Assembly (NCBI RefSeq): GCF_963678165.1
Contig: NZ_OY782755.1
Location: 4,139,501 to 4,203,500 of the forward strand
Direction: 5' to 3'
Source: an uncultured Acetobacteroides sp.
Lineage (GTDB): Bacteria; Bacteroidota; Bacteroidia; Bacteroidales; ZOR0009
DNA length: 64,000 nucleotides
The notes beneath the pieces were generated by a model. That model ran no database searches. It was not told the origin of the DNA and was given only the letters and a program-made list of their open reading frames with translations. Within the stretch, counting starts at the first letter, position 1. Every line of letters begins with the position of its first letter. Positions 1 through 8,789 of this stretch are shown piece by piece. The position numbers and the translations under genes are program-made.

Positions 1-935
1 TCTTTAGTTTCGAATAAGTTGTAGGCTAAAACTCTGTTAGCAACTGGACTCGTAGGATTTAATGCCTGAGCCTGCTTTACTATTTCTAGTGATTTGTTGT
101 AGTCCTTGTTGAAGAATAAGATAAGTGCATAACGAACTAGATCGTTGTATGAAGGTTCTCCAGCAGCAAAAAATTTTGCATATGATTTTTCAGCATCAGC
201 AAATTTGCCCTGTGCGTAGTAAACCTCTCCACGCTCTTTGTGAACAGGGAAGTAGGTCGAATCTAGCTGGTAAAGGTTATTGAAAGCATCCAACGATTGT
301 TGGTAGTTCCCACTCTTAACGTAGATTCTCCCAAGCTTAAGGAAAGCCTCTTTGCTCGCCTTATCGTAGTAGATGGCAGTTTCGTATTTGGTTGCTGCTT
401 CACCGATCTTCTTTTGATTTAAAAGAATATCTCCTTCGGTGATATAGATGCCTGCAAAGTTCTTATTTATGCTTTTTGCTTTATTAAGATAATCGTTGGC
501 ATCTTCGACATTGGGGGTTGCTTGGTTCATGTAAGCAGCATAGATGGCCATCCAGAGAGCAGGATTCTTTTTTTCGGAACTAATAGACTTAGCCTTCTTA
601 AAGTTAGTCTCAGCCGTCTTTGTATCTCCGCTAGATAAGGCTATTTCACCCAATCCTACATAGGCAAATGCATTCTCAGGATTAACCTCTAGTCCCTTTT
701 GATAGTATATGGCAGCAGAGTCTTTAATTCCCTGATTTTGGTAATTTTTGCCTAGAAGATAGTAGGCTTGATCTTTGTTTGCTCCGTTGAGTTCTTTTAG
801 AAGATATTTTTTTGCTAGAACGAAGTTTCCATCGTTAAAGTAAAGAAGACCTTTCGTAAAGTCTTGTGCCATAGCGCTAGTTCCACATAGGACTGCTACA
901 ACTGCAAGAGTAAGTAAATATCTTTTTGCTTTCAT
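1..935 (-). CDS. TPR-repeat exported protein (C-terminus outside window)
   Basis: The ATG at 933-935 (minus strand) starts a frame that stays open to base 1, so about 311 residues are visible and the C-terminus is missing. It begins with a signal peptide (hydrophobic stretch, then SAMAQ). After that come helical repeats of about 34-36 residues with TPR-like spacing of A, G, Y and P (for example GLEVNPENAFAYVGLGEIAL). TPR proteins of this kind act as periplasmic scaffolds. It begins 10 bp after the PstS-like gene and is probably the last visible member of the exb-tonB operon. Its role in TonB-linked transport is inferred from position only. Confidence 0.8.
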   Translation of the reverse strand, partial: MKAKRYLLTLAVVAVLCGTSAMAQDFTKGLLYFNDGNFVLAKKYLLKELNGANKDQAYYLLGKNYQNQGIKDSAAIYYQKGLEVNPENAFAYVGLGEIALSSGDTKTAETNFKKAKSISSEKKNPALWMAIYAAYMNQATPNVEDANDYLNKAKSINKNFAGIYITEGDILLNQKKIGEAATKYETAIYYDKASKEAFLKLGRIYVKSGNYQQSLDAFNNLYQLDSTYFPVHKERGEVYYAQGKFADAEKSYAKFFAAGEPSYNDLVRYALILFFNKDYNKSLEIVKQAQALNPTSPVANRVLAYNLFETK

Positions 936-945
936 GGTTATTTAT

Positions 946-1899
946 TTACAATGGATAGTCATTGCTTACTTTTACAACCCTTAAGGGTTGTGTTGCTGGA
1001 ACTAATCCAGACTTAAGGATGATGCGCTGCCCCCTATCGCTGGATAGGAATGAGGCAAATCCTGTTGGTACACCAGAGCTAGGATCGGTAGCAATGGAAT
1101 AGATGATCCTACTAAGCGGATAGTCCTTGGTTGCCAAGTAAGCTTGGTAGGGTTGGTAGCTGTTGTCGGAGGTTGGATTTTTGGCGTACGAAACAGCCAT
1201 TACTCTTATCCGATCAAGGAAGCCCATGCATTGGGCATTATTTCGGTTGCTAATCCAATTAACACCAATGATCCCAATAGCATTTGGATTTTTTGCAACG
1301 TAATTAATAACCTCCTCATTTTTGCTAAGTGCAGAAATCTGGGCCGATAGACTTTTACCTTCACAAAGTGAGTCGAGAAGGTAACGGACTGTGCTAGAGT
1401 TTTGGTTGTCGAAGATAATCTTCACTTTCCCAAGTCCCGATCCGCTGGCAATTTGGTTCCAGTTAGTAATTCCACCCGTTAGCAACTGACGGATCTGATC
1501 AACCGAAATAAGGCTATCCTTATTCTGGCGGTTGATGATTAGCGCAATGCCATCGGTTGCAATTTTCGAAATGCGTGGAACTAACTTTTTTTGTTGGAGT
1601 GCAGCCTTTTCCCTTTCAGTTAGCAAGCGAGTGCTAATAATTAGGCGAGTTGAATCTTTCAGCAAGGCATTCATAGCATCGATTTCCGAGACAAACTTTG
1701 CAGACACCTTTGCTTTGGGGTAAATACCTTCAAAAACTTCAATTTCTTCCGAAATAATCGGTTCGAAGGTTTGGTCAACATAGATTGTGGCCAAGCCGCT
1801 AGTAGGGGAATCTTCCTTAGTGGAAGACCCCCCGCAGCTTTGAAGTAATACGATACTTGATAAGAAAAGTAGGGTAACGAAAATGTTACTTGTTTTCAT
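946..1899 (-). CDS. PstS-like substrate-binding lipoprotein
   Basis: This 317-residue protein has a lipobox ending in Cys22 (LLQSC), so it should be a lipoprotein. The rest resembles the PstS/PBP-like family that binds phosphate or another anion: an early TIYVDQTFEPI strand, a RLIISTR segment, ALIINRQNKDS and a late GIIGVNWIS. No Pst ABC permease lies nearby. In Bacteroidota this type of gene often follows exbB-exbD-exbD-tonB, which is its position here. It overlaps the upstream small membrane gene by 14 bp, indicating co-transcription. The ligand cannot be told from the sequence. Confidence 0.75.
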   Translation of the reverse strand: MKTSNIFVTLLFLSSIVLLQSCGGSSTKEDSPTSGLATIYVDQTFEPIISEEIEVFEGIYPKAKVSAKFVSEIDAMNALLKDSTRLIISTRLLTEREKAALQQKKLVPRISKIATDGIALIINRQNKDSLISVDQIRQLLTGGITNWNQIASGSGLGKVKIIFDNQNSSTVRYLLDSLCEGKSLSAQISALSKNEEVINYVAKNPNAIGIIGVNWISNRNNAQCMGFLDRIRVMAVSYAKNPTSDNSYQPYQAYLATKDYPLSRIIYSIATDPSSGVPTGFASFLSSDRGQRIILKSGLVPATQPLRVVKVSNDYPL

Positions 1900-2128
1900 C
1901 TTTAATCTCCTTTACTTTTTTATAAATCCTATAAGCTCTAAAAATAGAGTAAAGAATTAGAAGAATTCCAAGTGCAGTACGCAGATTACCTGTAGAAATA
2001 AACTCTTGGAAAATGTTTGTTAACATAAATCCAAGGCCTAGAACTAGGTAGAAAAGCACCATCACATATCCGAAATACCCAGCAAACACCAACCAACTCT
2101 TCGTCATTGTCGTATCGTTGTTCTTCAT
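1886..2128 (-). CDS. Small two-helix inner-membrane protein of the exb-tonB operon
   Basis: An 80-residue protein with two hydrophobic segments (about residues 12-37 and 47-65) and a lysine-rich tail (YKKVKEIKDENK). I do not recognise a named family. It sits 9 bp after tonB and overlaps the PstS-like gene by 14 bp. That tight packing between real operon members is the main evidence that it is a gene. It is presumably a membrane accessory of this TonB system. Confidence 0.7.
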   Translation of the reverse strand: MKNNDTTMTKSWLVFAGYFGYVMVLFYLVLGLGFMLTNIFQEFISTGNLRTALGILLILYSIFRAYRIYKKVKEIKDENK

Positions 2129-2137
2129 GTTGTTCGG

Positions 2138-2920
2138 TTACTGAAGTACAAATTTAACTGGCATGGTAAATGCAACTCTAACAGCTTCGCCATTTTGCTT
2201 ACCAGGCAGCCAGGAAGGCATGCTTTTAGCAACACGAATAGCTTCCTTGTCAAGTTCAGGGTCAACCCCACGGATTACCTTAACATCGGTAATTTTACCG
2301 TGCTTATCCACAACAAACTGTACAAAAACGGTACCTTGTATACCATTTTCTGCAGCTGTTTGAGGATACTGGGTATTCTTACCAAGGTATTTCATCATTT
2401 CCTCAGTACCACCAGGGAAGGTTGGCATCTGCTCAACTGCTTGGAATACTTGTTCCTCTTCTTGAGCGATCTCCTTTACGGTCTCAGTAATAGGCGTTGC
2501 AACAATCTCCTGACCGACATTATCGTCAAGTGGAGCAGCTGTAAGCATATCTTGAGACTGCATCTCTTCTCCTTCTTTTACCTCATCATCGGGTCTGATG
2601 ACAGGAGGAACGAATTTGATTTGTGCCTTAACCTCTTCCTGCTTCTGTTCTTTTGGTAACTCTTGTGGTTTAATCTTCTCAATGTTGATTTTAGAGAGAT
2701 TTGTCACCTGAACATTTTGCTCTTTTCCTTCCTTTAAAGCTTTATTAATAAAGGTAGGAAGCGCAGTGGCTAGAGAGAAGCCGATTACCACAAAAATAAA
2801 AGAACGTTTGTGGCGCGTGTCAGCATCCTTTCTAAGCACATAGGCACCATAGTCTTTGTTTTTCCCTTCAAAGACCATTTCGCACCATTCCCTGGAGAAT
2901 AAGTTTATGTTTGATGCCAT
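2138..2920 (-). CDS. tonB: TonB family energy transducer
   Basis: A 260-residue protein. The cytoplasmic head contains EWCEMVFEGKNKDYGAYVLR, characteristic of Bacteroidota TonB proteins. A single membrane helix follows at about 38-57, then a Pro/Glu/Lys-rich periplasmic linker. The C-terminal TonB domain (about 165-260) includes YPQTAAENGIQGTVFVQFVV and FTMPVKFVLQ. It couples the ExbB/ExbD proton channel to outer-membrane receptors. The start lies 3 bp after exbD, consistent with a tight operon. Confidence 0.93.
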   Translation of the reverse strand: MASNINLFSREWCEMVFEGKNKDYGAYVLRKDADTRHKRSFIFVVIGFSLATALPTFINKALKEGKEQNVQVTNLSKINIEKIKPQELPKEQKQEEVKAQIKFVPPVIRPDDEVKEGEEMQSQDMLTAAPLDDNVGQEIVATPITETVKEIAQEEEQVFQAVEQMPTFPGGTEEMMKYLGKNTQYPQTAAENGIQGTVFVQFVVDKHGKITDVKVIRGVDPELDKEAIRVAKSMPSWLPGKQNGEAVRVAFTMPVKFVLQ

Positions 2921-2923
2921 GGC

Positions 2924-3574
2924 TTATTGTTTTTTAGTTGATTCAGTAAATGCATCAGGCGCTGTTTTCACTACCAATCCTGTATCGTATGAAGTGATAG
3001 GTACAATAGCGTACTTAGCAACGTTGGTAATCTGCATTTCGTCGAGAATACTAACTAGGTTTTCGTAAGTCGAAACATCGCTAGGCTTGATAAGAACTAC
3101 TACTGCGTCCTTATTTCCTCGAATTTCGGTTAACTTAGTCTTAAATTCCTCGGCCGATAGCTTTTTCTTGGCTTTTACCGCTTTCAAACTGTCCACTTGC
3201 TTCATAACAACTTTGTTACGAGTAAGCAGAGTCTTGCGAATACCTTTCTGTGAATCGAAGTTGGTCTCAAACACCTCTGGATCAACTCCGTTTTCGGTAG
3301 TCCCAAAGTAGTAGTATACCTTATTATCCTTAGCAAGGAGGATGGTCATTGCCTTAGAGGCCTTAACCTTATTTTGCTCCTCGTCTTTTACTTTTTCCTT
3401 CGAAGGCATTCTAATCTCCATGGTCTGTGGTTTAGCCATAGAGGTTGCAAGCATAAAGAAGGTGATAAGAAGGAATCCTAAGTCTACCATTGGCGTAAGG
3501 TCAACACGGGTGGATAACTTTTTAGGTTTTCCTTTACCCTTTCCACCTTTGTCTGCTGTATTTAATTCTGCCAT
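2924..3574 (-). CDS. exbD: ExbD/TolR-type biopolymer transport protein (second copy)
   Basis: A 216-residue protein. A short cytoplasmic N-terminus leads into one membrane helix containing the ExbD signature RVDLTPMVDLGFLLITFFML (about residues 23-42), with the proton-path Asp in PMVD. The periplasmic domain contains DAVVVLIKPSDVSTYENLV and ends in TGLVVKTAPD. It lies 14 bp after the other exbD. Paired exbD genes next to one exbB are common in this phylum. The two copies differ in length and periplasmic domain, suggesting a heteromeric channel. Confidence 0.92.
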   Translation of the reverse strand: MAELNTADKGGKGKGKPKKLSTRVDLTPMVDLGFLLITFFMLATSMAKPQTMEIRMPSKEKVKDEEQNKVKASKAMTILLAKDNKVYYYFGTTENGVDPEVFETNFDSQKGIRKTLLTRNKVVMKQVDSLKAVKAKKKLSAEEFKTKLTEIRGNKDAVVVLIKPSDVSTYENLVSILDEMQITNVAKYAIVPITSYDTGLVVKTAPDAFTESTKKQ

Positions 3575-3588
3575 TTTACTTAGTTTGT

Positions 3589-4206
3589 TTAGTAATTCTT
3601 TGGCAGTATTGGTGCCTCTTCCATCCCTGTAATAAGGTTGTACTGATTCTCATTAAGATCGAGAAGGGTATTCAAAACCTTTTTAATCTTACTGTAGGGG
3701 GTACCTTTATCTGCTTTAATTACAATCTTAATCTGGGGATTTACCTGGCGGGCAGCGCGTACCCACTCTTTAAATTCATTCCCTGTAGAGTCGGCAGGAA
3801 TTCCAAGTACGTTTTCTGGCTTGGAACGATCTCCTGCGGATAGATCTAGTGATTGAGCAAGCGCGCCAATAGGAACTGCAAACGAATTGGCTAGACCAAA
3901 CTCTTCAATTTGCTTTTTGGTGAAGGTTTTGCCGTAAACTTTAGCAATTTTATCGAGGAGTTCCTCGCGCTTCTTTTGGTTGTCAATGCCCATGGCCACC
4001 TTTCCATCGGGACCGATGAAGATGTTCATGACATTAACCTCGGGGATCTTGATCTCCGATATGGACGATGGTGTTACCACCTGTACCAGCTCCTTTTGAA
4101 TGAAATTTGATGTCAAAATGAAGAAGGTAAGCAGAAGGAAGGCCACGTCGCACATCGCAGTCATGTCAACCCATGTACTTTTTCTTGCGACTTTTACCTT
4201 TGGCAT
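3589..4206 (-). CDS. exbD: ExbD/TolR-type biopolymer transport protein (first copy)
   Basis: A 205-residue protein. The signature TWVDMTAMCDVAFLLLTFFI covers the single membrane helix near the N-terminus, again with the conserved Asp. The periplasmic part contains INIKIVIKADKGTPYSKIKK-like sequence and ends in QYNLITGMEE. It follows exbB by 37 bp and precedes the second exbD. With ExbB it forms the proton-driven stator for TonB. Confidence 0.92.
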   Translation of the reverse strand: MPKVKVARKSTWVDMTAMCDVAFLLLTFFILTSNFIQKELVQVVTPSSISEIKIPEVNVMNIFIGPDGKVAMGIDNQKKREELLDKIAKVYGKTFTKKQIEEFGLANSFAVPIGALAQSLDLSAGDRSKPENVLGIPADSTGNEFKEWVRAARQVNPQIKIVIKADKGTPYSKIKKVLNTLLDLNENQYNLITGMEEAPILPKNY

Positions 4207-4243
4207 ATCAATGTACTTTAGTTGTTATTGGCTAATAAGCAGC

Positions 4244-5047
4244 TTAGTGCTTTTCAGCAAATGATTGTACCATTGAGTAGCCAGCTTCGTCGATGTTATA
4301 GGTAATCTTGTCGATTTGAGTTGTAAATACGTTGTAGAAAATGATGGCAACAGCTGCTGAACCAATACCTAATGCAGTATTGATAAGGGCCTCAGAGATA
4401 CCAGCTGAAAGTGCAACTGAGTCTGGAGCACCTGCATTAGCCAACGCTGCAAACGCACGGATCATACCAAGTACGGTACCAAGAAGACCAATAAGAGTTG
4501 AAATTGACGAAAGGGTAGCAAGAATAACAAGGTTTTGCTCAAGGGTTGGAAGTTCCAAAGAGGTTGCTTCTTCTACGTTCTTTTGTAGAGATGCAAGCTT
4601 CTGCTCCTTAGTCATGGTTGTATCCTTTGCATTGTACTTGTAGGTAGTAAGTACAGCTTGGCATACATTACCAAGAGCTCCACGTTGCTTTGTACAAGCA
4701 GTTTCGGCAGCCTCAACATTACCTTCAGCAAGGTTTTTCTTAAGGTTGCGAAGGAAAGTTGCAGAAGAACCTTTACCCTTTGCACGGGTGATAGCGATCA
4801 TACGCTCTAGTGAGAAGGTAAGCACCATCATTAAGCATGTCATCAGGATTGGTACGATAAATCCACCTTTGTAAATCACACCAAAAAAGTCACCAGGGAT
4901 TGGTTGGTTTTCTGGATTTCCACCTTGGAAGTGACTAGGATCACCAAATACAAATTTGTAGATAATGATTGCAACTACCAATAAAGTTGGAATTACTAGG
5001 GCGGTGAACACTGTTCCAAAACCCTTCTTTTGCTCTGAGTTTTTCAT
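4244..5047 (-). CDS. exbB: MotA/TolQ/ExbB proton channel
   Basis: A 267-residue inner-membrane protein. Membrane helices lie at about 12-34, 57-77, 170-195 and 212-240. The MotA/TolQ/ExbB core is visible as NLVILATLSSISTLIGLLGT, then GMIRAFAALANAG, and ISEALINTALGIGSAAVAII. It is the first gene of the minus-strand exbB-exbD-exbD-tonB-pstS-like-TPR operon. The 241 bp upstream probably holds the operon promoter; I did not find a clear TAnnTTTG box there. Confidence 0.93.
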   Translation of the reverse strand: MKNSEQKKGFGTVFTALVIPTLLVVAIIIYKFVFGDPSHFQGGNPENQPIPGDFFGVIYKGGFIVPILMTCLMMVLTFSLERMIAITRAKGKGSSATFLRNLKKNLAEGNVEAAETACTKQRGALGNVCQAVLTTYKYNAKDTTMTKEQKLASLQKNVEEATSLELPTLEQNLVILATLSSISTLIGLLGTVLGMIRAFAALANAGAPDSVALSAGISEALINTALGIGSAAVAIIFYNVFTTQIDKITYNIDEAGYSMVQSFAEKH

Positions 5048-5288
5048 GGTTGTCTATTAAATTGAAATTAGTAAAAAAAATTCGGTGCTATTTAGTTCAG
5101 CGAAGAAACGCTATGTTTCCATAGGCGTATTCTTTGTTGGTACATGTAGCTGCTAGTACAGTTACTTATGCTTGTTGCTGAATTTTGCAATTGTGGAAAA
5201 TATTAATGTTGAACTGTTAGTTTACCAACAAGCAGTTGTTTGTTGGGGTGCGTGGTGTAAAGCGATATCACCAACTCAACATATTGGG

Positions 5289-5666
5289 CTAAATCCGAAA
5301 CTGATTGAAAAGGGAGGTATGACATTGGGATAAGTCAACTTTTGGTGTAGAATACCAGCTGTCTTTGCTGCTTTCCGTAAGCTGGTTCAAAGAGCAACTT
5401 ACTTTTTCAGTAGAGGCGAATGCCTTACTTAGCATCCTATAACTTTCCTCGGGCTTTGAGGATACCACTCTGATGAGGTTGATTAGCGTTTCCGAATCAT
5501 GGTTATTATTAAAACCCAACTGTAAATCCGCTTCAACTACGGAACTATAGGTTGATGCTATGCCACATGAAATTGAGAACTCTTTCATCTGATTGTTGCT
5601 GTGCTTAGCGTTATTACATAATACATAAGCCCCAAGGAGTGTTCCTTGAAGAATTGCAAATGTCAT
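5289..5666 (-). CDS. Hypothetical small protein with one N-terminal hydrophobic segment
   Basis: The open frame reaches 5702, but the first ATG is at 5664-5666, giving 125 residues. After it comes FAILQGTLLGAYVLC, which could be a signal peptide or membrane anchor, and then a soluble region with four further Cys. I recognise no family. It stands alone upstream of the exb operon on the same strand, with no clear ribosome-binding site. It may be real, but coding evidence is weak. Confidence 0.35.
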   Translation of the reverse strand: MTFAILQGTLLGAYVLCNNAKHSNNQMKEFSISCGIASTYSSVVEADLQLGFNNNHDSETLINLIRVVSSKPEESYRMLSKAFASTEKVSCSLNQLTESSKDSWYSTPKVDLSQCHTSLFNQFRI

Positions 5667-5702
5667 AGCAACATATTTGAACTTTCCGCTTTTCAACGTC
5701 AA

Positions 5703-6293
5703 CTTTTTTATGAACTACAATTCACTTCTCAAAAATCATGCATGCAAATATATACTAAATGCAATTCGACAATGCGTAGATCAAGATTATTAACAATAAA
5801 TAACTAGATGCAAATACAAGCACCCTAAAGCCCCTTATTGACCTACTCCAAAGGCAAATGTAATGGAAAGTTTTACAGTTAACAACCTTAATGCTAAATA
5901 ATGTGCCGATGATTCTTCTAATTCTAAAAAATATGTTTCGCCTTAAGGTATACGTCAGAAAATCATCGAGGAGGTTTCGTGGAAGAAATTAATTCCTCCA
6001 AGAAACCTTTTGTATAACATAAAAATACCTTTTGTATAACATATAAAAAAAAGAAGGCTTGTCTGTTCCCTCTTATATATTTGCCATACTATTGCATCGC
6101 AAAAGAATACTATAAAAGATTGAAGTTAAGTGGCAAACAATACCATAATGTTTAGGCATACTGTCTCTTTTGTGTGAGCCACTCCTTTAGTCTTGTAGCT
6201 ATTTCTTTATAGTGGTGCTTATTAGTGGTAGTTTCAAGGTTGTAGCTTTAATTCGATTTTTCTTTTTGTACTCACAATTTTAATATAATTCCG
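5703..6293. other. Intergenic region with an orphan hairpin
   Basis: About 590 AT-rich bases between divergent genes. I see no gene. The only structure is an imperfect 15-bp stem at 5973-6007 followed by two direct copies of CCTTTTGTATAACAT at 6006-6020 and 6028-6042 (period 22). The promoter for the downstream OadG-like/OadB pair should lie in 6150-6290. Confidence 0.5.
5973..6042 (+). repeat. Hairpin followed by a 15-bp direct repeat
   Basis: The arms GGTTTCGTGGAAGAA and its near-complement ending in GAAACC pair at 13 of 15 positions. They are followed directly by two identical 15-mers 22 bp apart. No gene ends just upstream, so it does not serve a visible protein gene. It could end an unannotated small RNA. 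Confidence 0.4.
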
Positions 6294-6602
6294 ATGTTCC
6301 ACATTTTAGGCATTATTGCAATTATGATGGCCATTTCGTTCGTTATTGCAATGGCTGTTGCCCTGATCATAGAAAGGACAACAAGTGTAATAGAGAAGTT
6401 CGACCTTGCTTCGAGTAAGCCCAACGAGGTAAATAGAGCGCGTCGAATTCACAAGCTATCAAAGAAAATGAGAAAGCGTAGAGGTAACGATTATGCTAGG
6501 AAGCACGACGTTGAGATTGTCGACCACTACTATGGCGACAACAACTTCGATGGTAAATCCTCGCAACAGGAGCTCCTAAACCACTTTTACCCTCAAAAAT
6601 AA
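6294..6602 (+). CDS. OadG-like small membrane protein
   Basis: A 102-residue protein with one long N-terminal membrane helix (about 3-28), then a very basic stretch (HKLSKKMRKRRG) and a mixed-charge tail. The size, one-helix topology and position 6 bp upstream of the decarboxylase beta subunit match the gamma subunit (OadG) of sodium-pumping decarboxylases. OadG is poorly conserved, so this assignment rests mainly on context. The two genes are surely co-transcribed. Confidence 0.55.
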   Translation: MFHILGIIAIMMAISFVIAMAVALIIERTTSVIEKFDLASSKPNEVNRARRIHKLSKKMRKRRGNDYARKHDVEIVDHYYGDNNFDGKSSQQELLNHFYPQK

Positions 6603-6608
6603 GAACAG

Positions 6609-7832
6609 ATGGACGGATTAAGCTTATCAGCACTCTTCCCTGGCATTGGAACCTTTTTCTCCTCGCCAGCTATAATATCAATTGCGCGTGTCATTCTTAT
6701 TGCCTTAGGGCTTACTATAATTTACTTAGGACGCAAGAATATCCTAGAGCCATTGGTGATGATTCCAATGGGGTTAGGTATGATTGCCATTAATACAGGT
6801 GTGCTGTATATGCCTGGTGGTAGCATTGGAAACCTGTTCCTCGATCCAATGCTCTCGGATACCGATGACCTAATGAATGTGATGCAGATCGACTTTCTGC
6901 AGCCCATTTATACGCTAACCTTCAGCAACGGTCTTATTGCCTGCTTTATCTTTATGGGAATTGGCGCCCTGCTCGATATCGGGTACCTGCTCCAACGCCC
7001 CTACACCTCGATGTTTTTGGCGCTCTGCGGCGAGCTGGGAACATTCCTAACGGTGCCAATTGCCCATGCAATGGGTTTGACGCTCAACGAGAGCGCGTCT
7101 ATTGCAATGATTGGTGGTGCCGATGGTCCTATGGTGCTCTTCACCTCGCTATCGTTGGCTAAGCATCTATTTGTTCCAATTACTGTTGTCGCATACCTGT
7201 ACCTAGGGCTTACCTATGGCGGTTACCCATACCTAGTAAAGCTGCTTATTCCTCAGAGATTACGGGCAATTAAGATACAAAAGGATAGCAAGAAGAAGGT
7301 GAAGACCTACAGCTCTACCACCAAAATGGCGCTTGCCGTGGTGCTGTGCCTAGTGCTGTGCCTGCTCTTCCCCGTTGCTGCACCCCTTTTCTTCTCCCTA
7401 TTCCTTGGCATTGTTATTAGAGAGTCTGGCCTAAAACAATTCCACGATTTTATTACAACAACGCTGCTATATGGCTCGACTTTCCTTCTTGGTACGCTAC
7501 TAGGAGTACTTTGCGAGGCTAAGCTACTTACCGACCCCGTAGTGTTTAAGCTCCTAATCCTCGGAGTCCTTGCGCTGCTCATTTCGGGCATCGGAGGCAT
7601 CATCGGAGGTTACATCCTTTACTTCGTCAAGAAGGGCAACTACAATCCGGTAATCGGTATCGCGGCGGTGAGCTGCGTGCCAACTACGGCTAAGGTGGCT
7701 CAGAAGATCGTCACCAAGGAAAACCCACAATCGGTGATTCTTGGCGAAGCCCTTGGCGCAAATATCTCGGGCGTAATATCTTCGGCTATCATTGCAGGCC
7801 TTTACATAACGCTATTCCCGCACATACACTAG
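6609..7832 (+). CDS. Sodium-translocating decarboxylase beta subunit (OadB/GcdB/MmdB family)
   Basis: A 407-residue polytopic membrane protein. Diagnostic family sequence is IAMIGGADGPMVLFTSLSLA, with the Asp (D172) that in OadB carries sodium, preceded by GALLDIGYLLQRPYTSMFL. The C-terminus has GEALGANISGVISSAIIAG. The family uses decarboxylation of oxaloacetate, glutaconyl-CoA or methylmalonyl-CoA to pump sodium out. No carboxyltransferase (alpha) or biotin carrier gene is in the window, so the substrate is unknown. Note Met in place of the usual Thr after GGADGP. A strong terminator follows. Confidence 0.9.
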   Translation: MDGLSLSALFPGIGTFFSSPAIISIARVILIALGLTIIYLGRKNILEPLVMIPMGLGMIAINTGVLYMPGGSIGNLFLDPMLSDTDDLMNVMQIDFLQPIYTLTFSNGLIACFIFMGIGALLDIGYLLQRPYTSMFLALCGELGTFLTVPIAHAMGLTLNESASIAMIGGADGPMVLFTSLSLAKHLFVPITVVAYLYLGLTYGGYPYLVKLLIPQRLRAIKIQKDSKKKVKTYSSTTKMALAVVLCLVLCLLFPVAAPLFFSLFLGIVIRESGLKQFHDFITTTLLYGSTFLLGTLLGVLCEAKLLTDPVVFKLLILGVLALLISGIGGIIGGYILYFVKKGNYNPVIGIAAVSCVPTTAKVAQKIVTKENPQSVILGEALGANISGVISSAIIAGLYITLFPHIH

Positions 7833-7852
7833 CCGCGGCTAGGCTATAATAC

Positions 7853-7888
7853 AAAAGGCAGCATACGGTAAAAGGTATGCTGCCTTTT
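7853..7888 (+). terminator. Rho-independent terminator after the OadB-family gene
   Basis: Perfect stem AAAAGGCAGCATAC with its complement GTATGCTGCCTTTT around an 8-base loop, 20 bp after the stop codon. The A/T tracts at both ends allow it to work on either strand. Confidence 0.88.
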
Positions 7889-8321
7889 CTGTTTAAATCC
7901 ATTTACGCTGAAGCAGAGGATCGAGCATTCAACCTATAATTTTCACTAAGCAGCATTTAGCAAGACGAAACTGCGATACGCGTTTCATCGTGTTGGTGTA
8001 TTTTTAGCGAGGCAGAAAAACAAATCAAGAAAAGGAAGCAGATGGACCAGAACAGTAGGGCCGCAGACCGTTTTAGGCGGCTGAAACTGGAGCGAACCCG
8101 CAAGTGGTCTATCACATGACAGGCGTAGGGCGACCGAGTACGTACAGCCCCGCTCCACCAAAGAACTAGTGGGGCGATGTCACTCTAGCACCCAGAAAAC
8201 TCGCTAAATGTTTATGCTTAGCATAGCGATAGCGGTTAAACCGGCTATCGCTATTGGCATATAAGACCTAAGGTCGCAGTTCTTTCGATTCCCATCTACC
8301 ACTATTCCCAAAACTTTTGCA
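7889..8321. other. Gene-free stretch
   Basis: About 430 bases with no open frame that looks coding, no tRNA cloverleaf and no copy of the window's repeat families. A short imperfect palindrome (GATAGCGGTTAAACCGGCTATC) lies near 8227-8248. Nothing else stands out. Confidence 0.5.
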
Positions 8322-8573
8322 GATACTCGTAAGATATTTGCAAGTACTAGCAAAATTGTTGCGTGTACTCACGAATTTCTTATTTATACACCAGAAATAT
8401 TTGTTGATACTCACATCTTATTTGCAGATATTTACACCACGTTTGTTGATACTCGCAAAATATTTATTGGCATTCACGATATATTTGTTGATACGCGCAA
8501 TATATTTGTTAACACTCACGAAATGTTTGCAGATACTCGCAAGATATTTGTTGGTACTCACAAAGTTGCTACC
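8322..8573 (+). repeat. 21-bp tandem array 1 (12 units)
   Basis: Twelve consecutive 21-bp units starting at 8322, 8343, 8364 and so on, with no insertion or deletion across 252 bp. Individual units have diverged. The consensus is roughly GATACTCRCAARATATTTGTT. Because 21 is divisible by 3, both strands stay open as heptad-repeat frames, but neither frame resembles a natural protein. The array ends 217 bp before the thioesterase start codon. Confidence 0.88.
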
Positions 8574-8717
8574 TGCACGCCCTTCCCCACCGCGTACGCA
8601 GGCAACTGTGCTCCCGTATTTCAAATGCCAACCTGCTGATGCGGCCTAGGGAACGGTTCTACCCATCGAACATTCTTCTGAACACCGCAGATGTTTCCCT
8701 AAAAGTAAACGGTAGGG

Positions 8718-8752
8718 TTGATATCTGGGAACTTGAGGATTTGCTACATTTG
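8718..8752 (+). promoter_or_regulatory. Candidate Bacteroidota promoter for the thioesterase gene
   Basis: TACATTTG at 8745-8752 matches the TAnnTTTG -7 box, with a TTG about 26 bases upstream as a weak -33 element. The start codon at 8790 leaves a leader of roughly 30 bases. The call is a visual motif match only. Confidence 0.5.
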
Positions 8753-8789
8753 CAGCGTCGTTTTCTATACCTATTTATATATATACAAG

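Noticed and set aside
8040..8200. Possible structured RNA or tRNA
   Set aside because: GC-richer than its surroundings, but no acceptor, anticodon or T-arm pairing could be built.
8322..8573. CRISPR array
   Set aside because: The units are contiguous 21-mers without unique spacers, and no cas genes are in the window. The same applies to the other three arrays.
8317..8649. Leu-rich 110-residue heptad protein over array 1
   Set aside because: Explained by the 21-bp repeat; no start context, and the frame runs out of the array into unrelated sequence.
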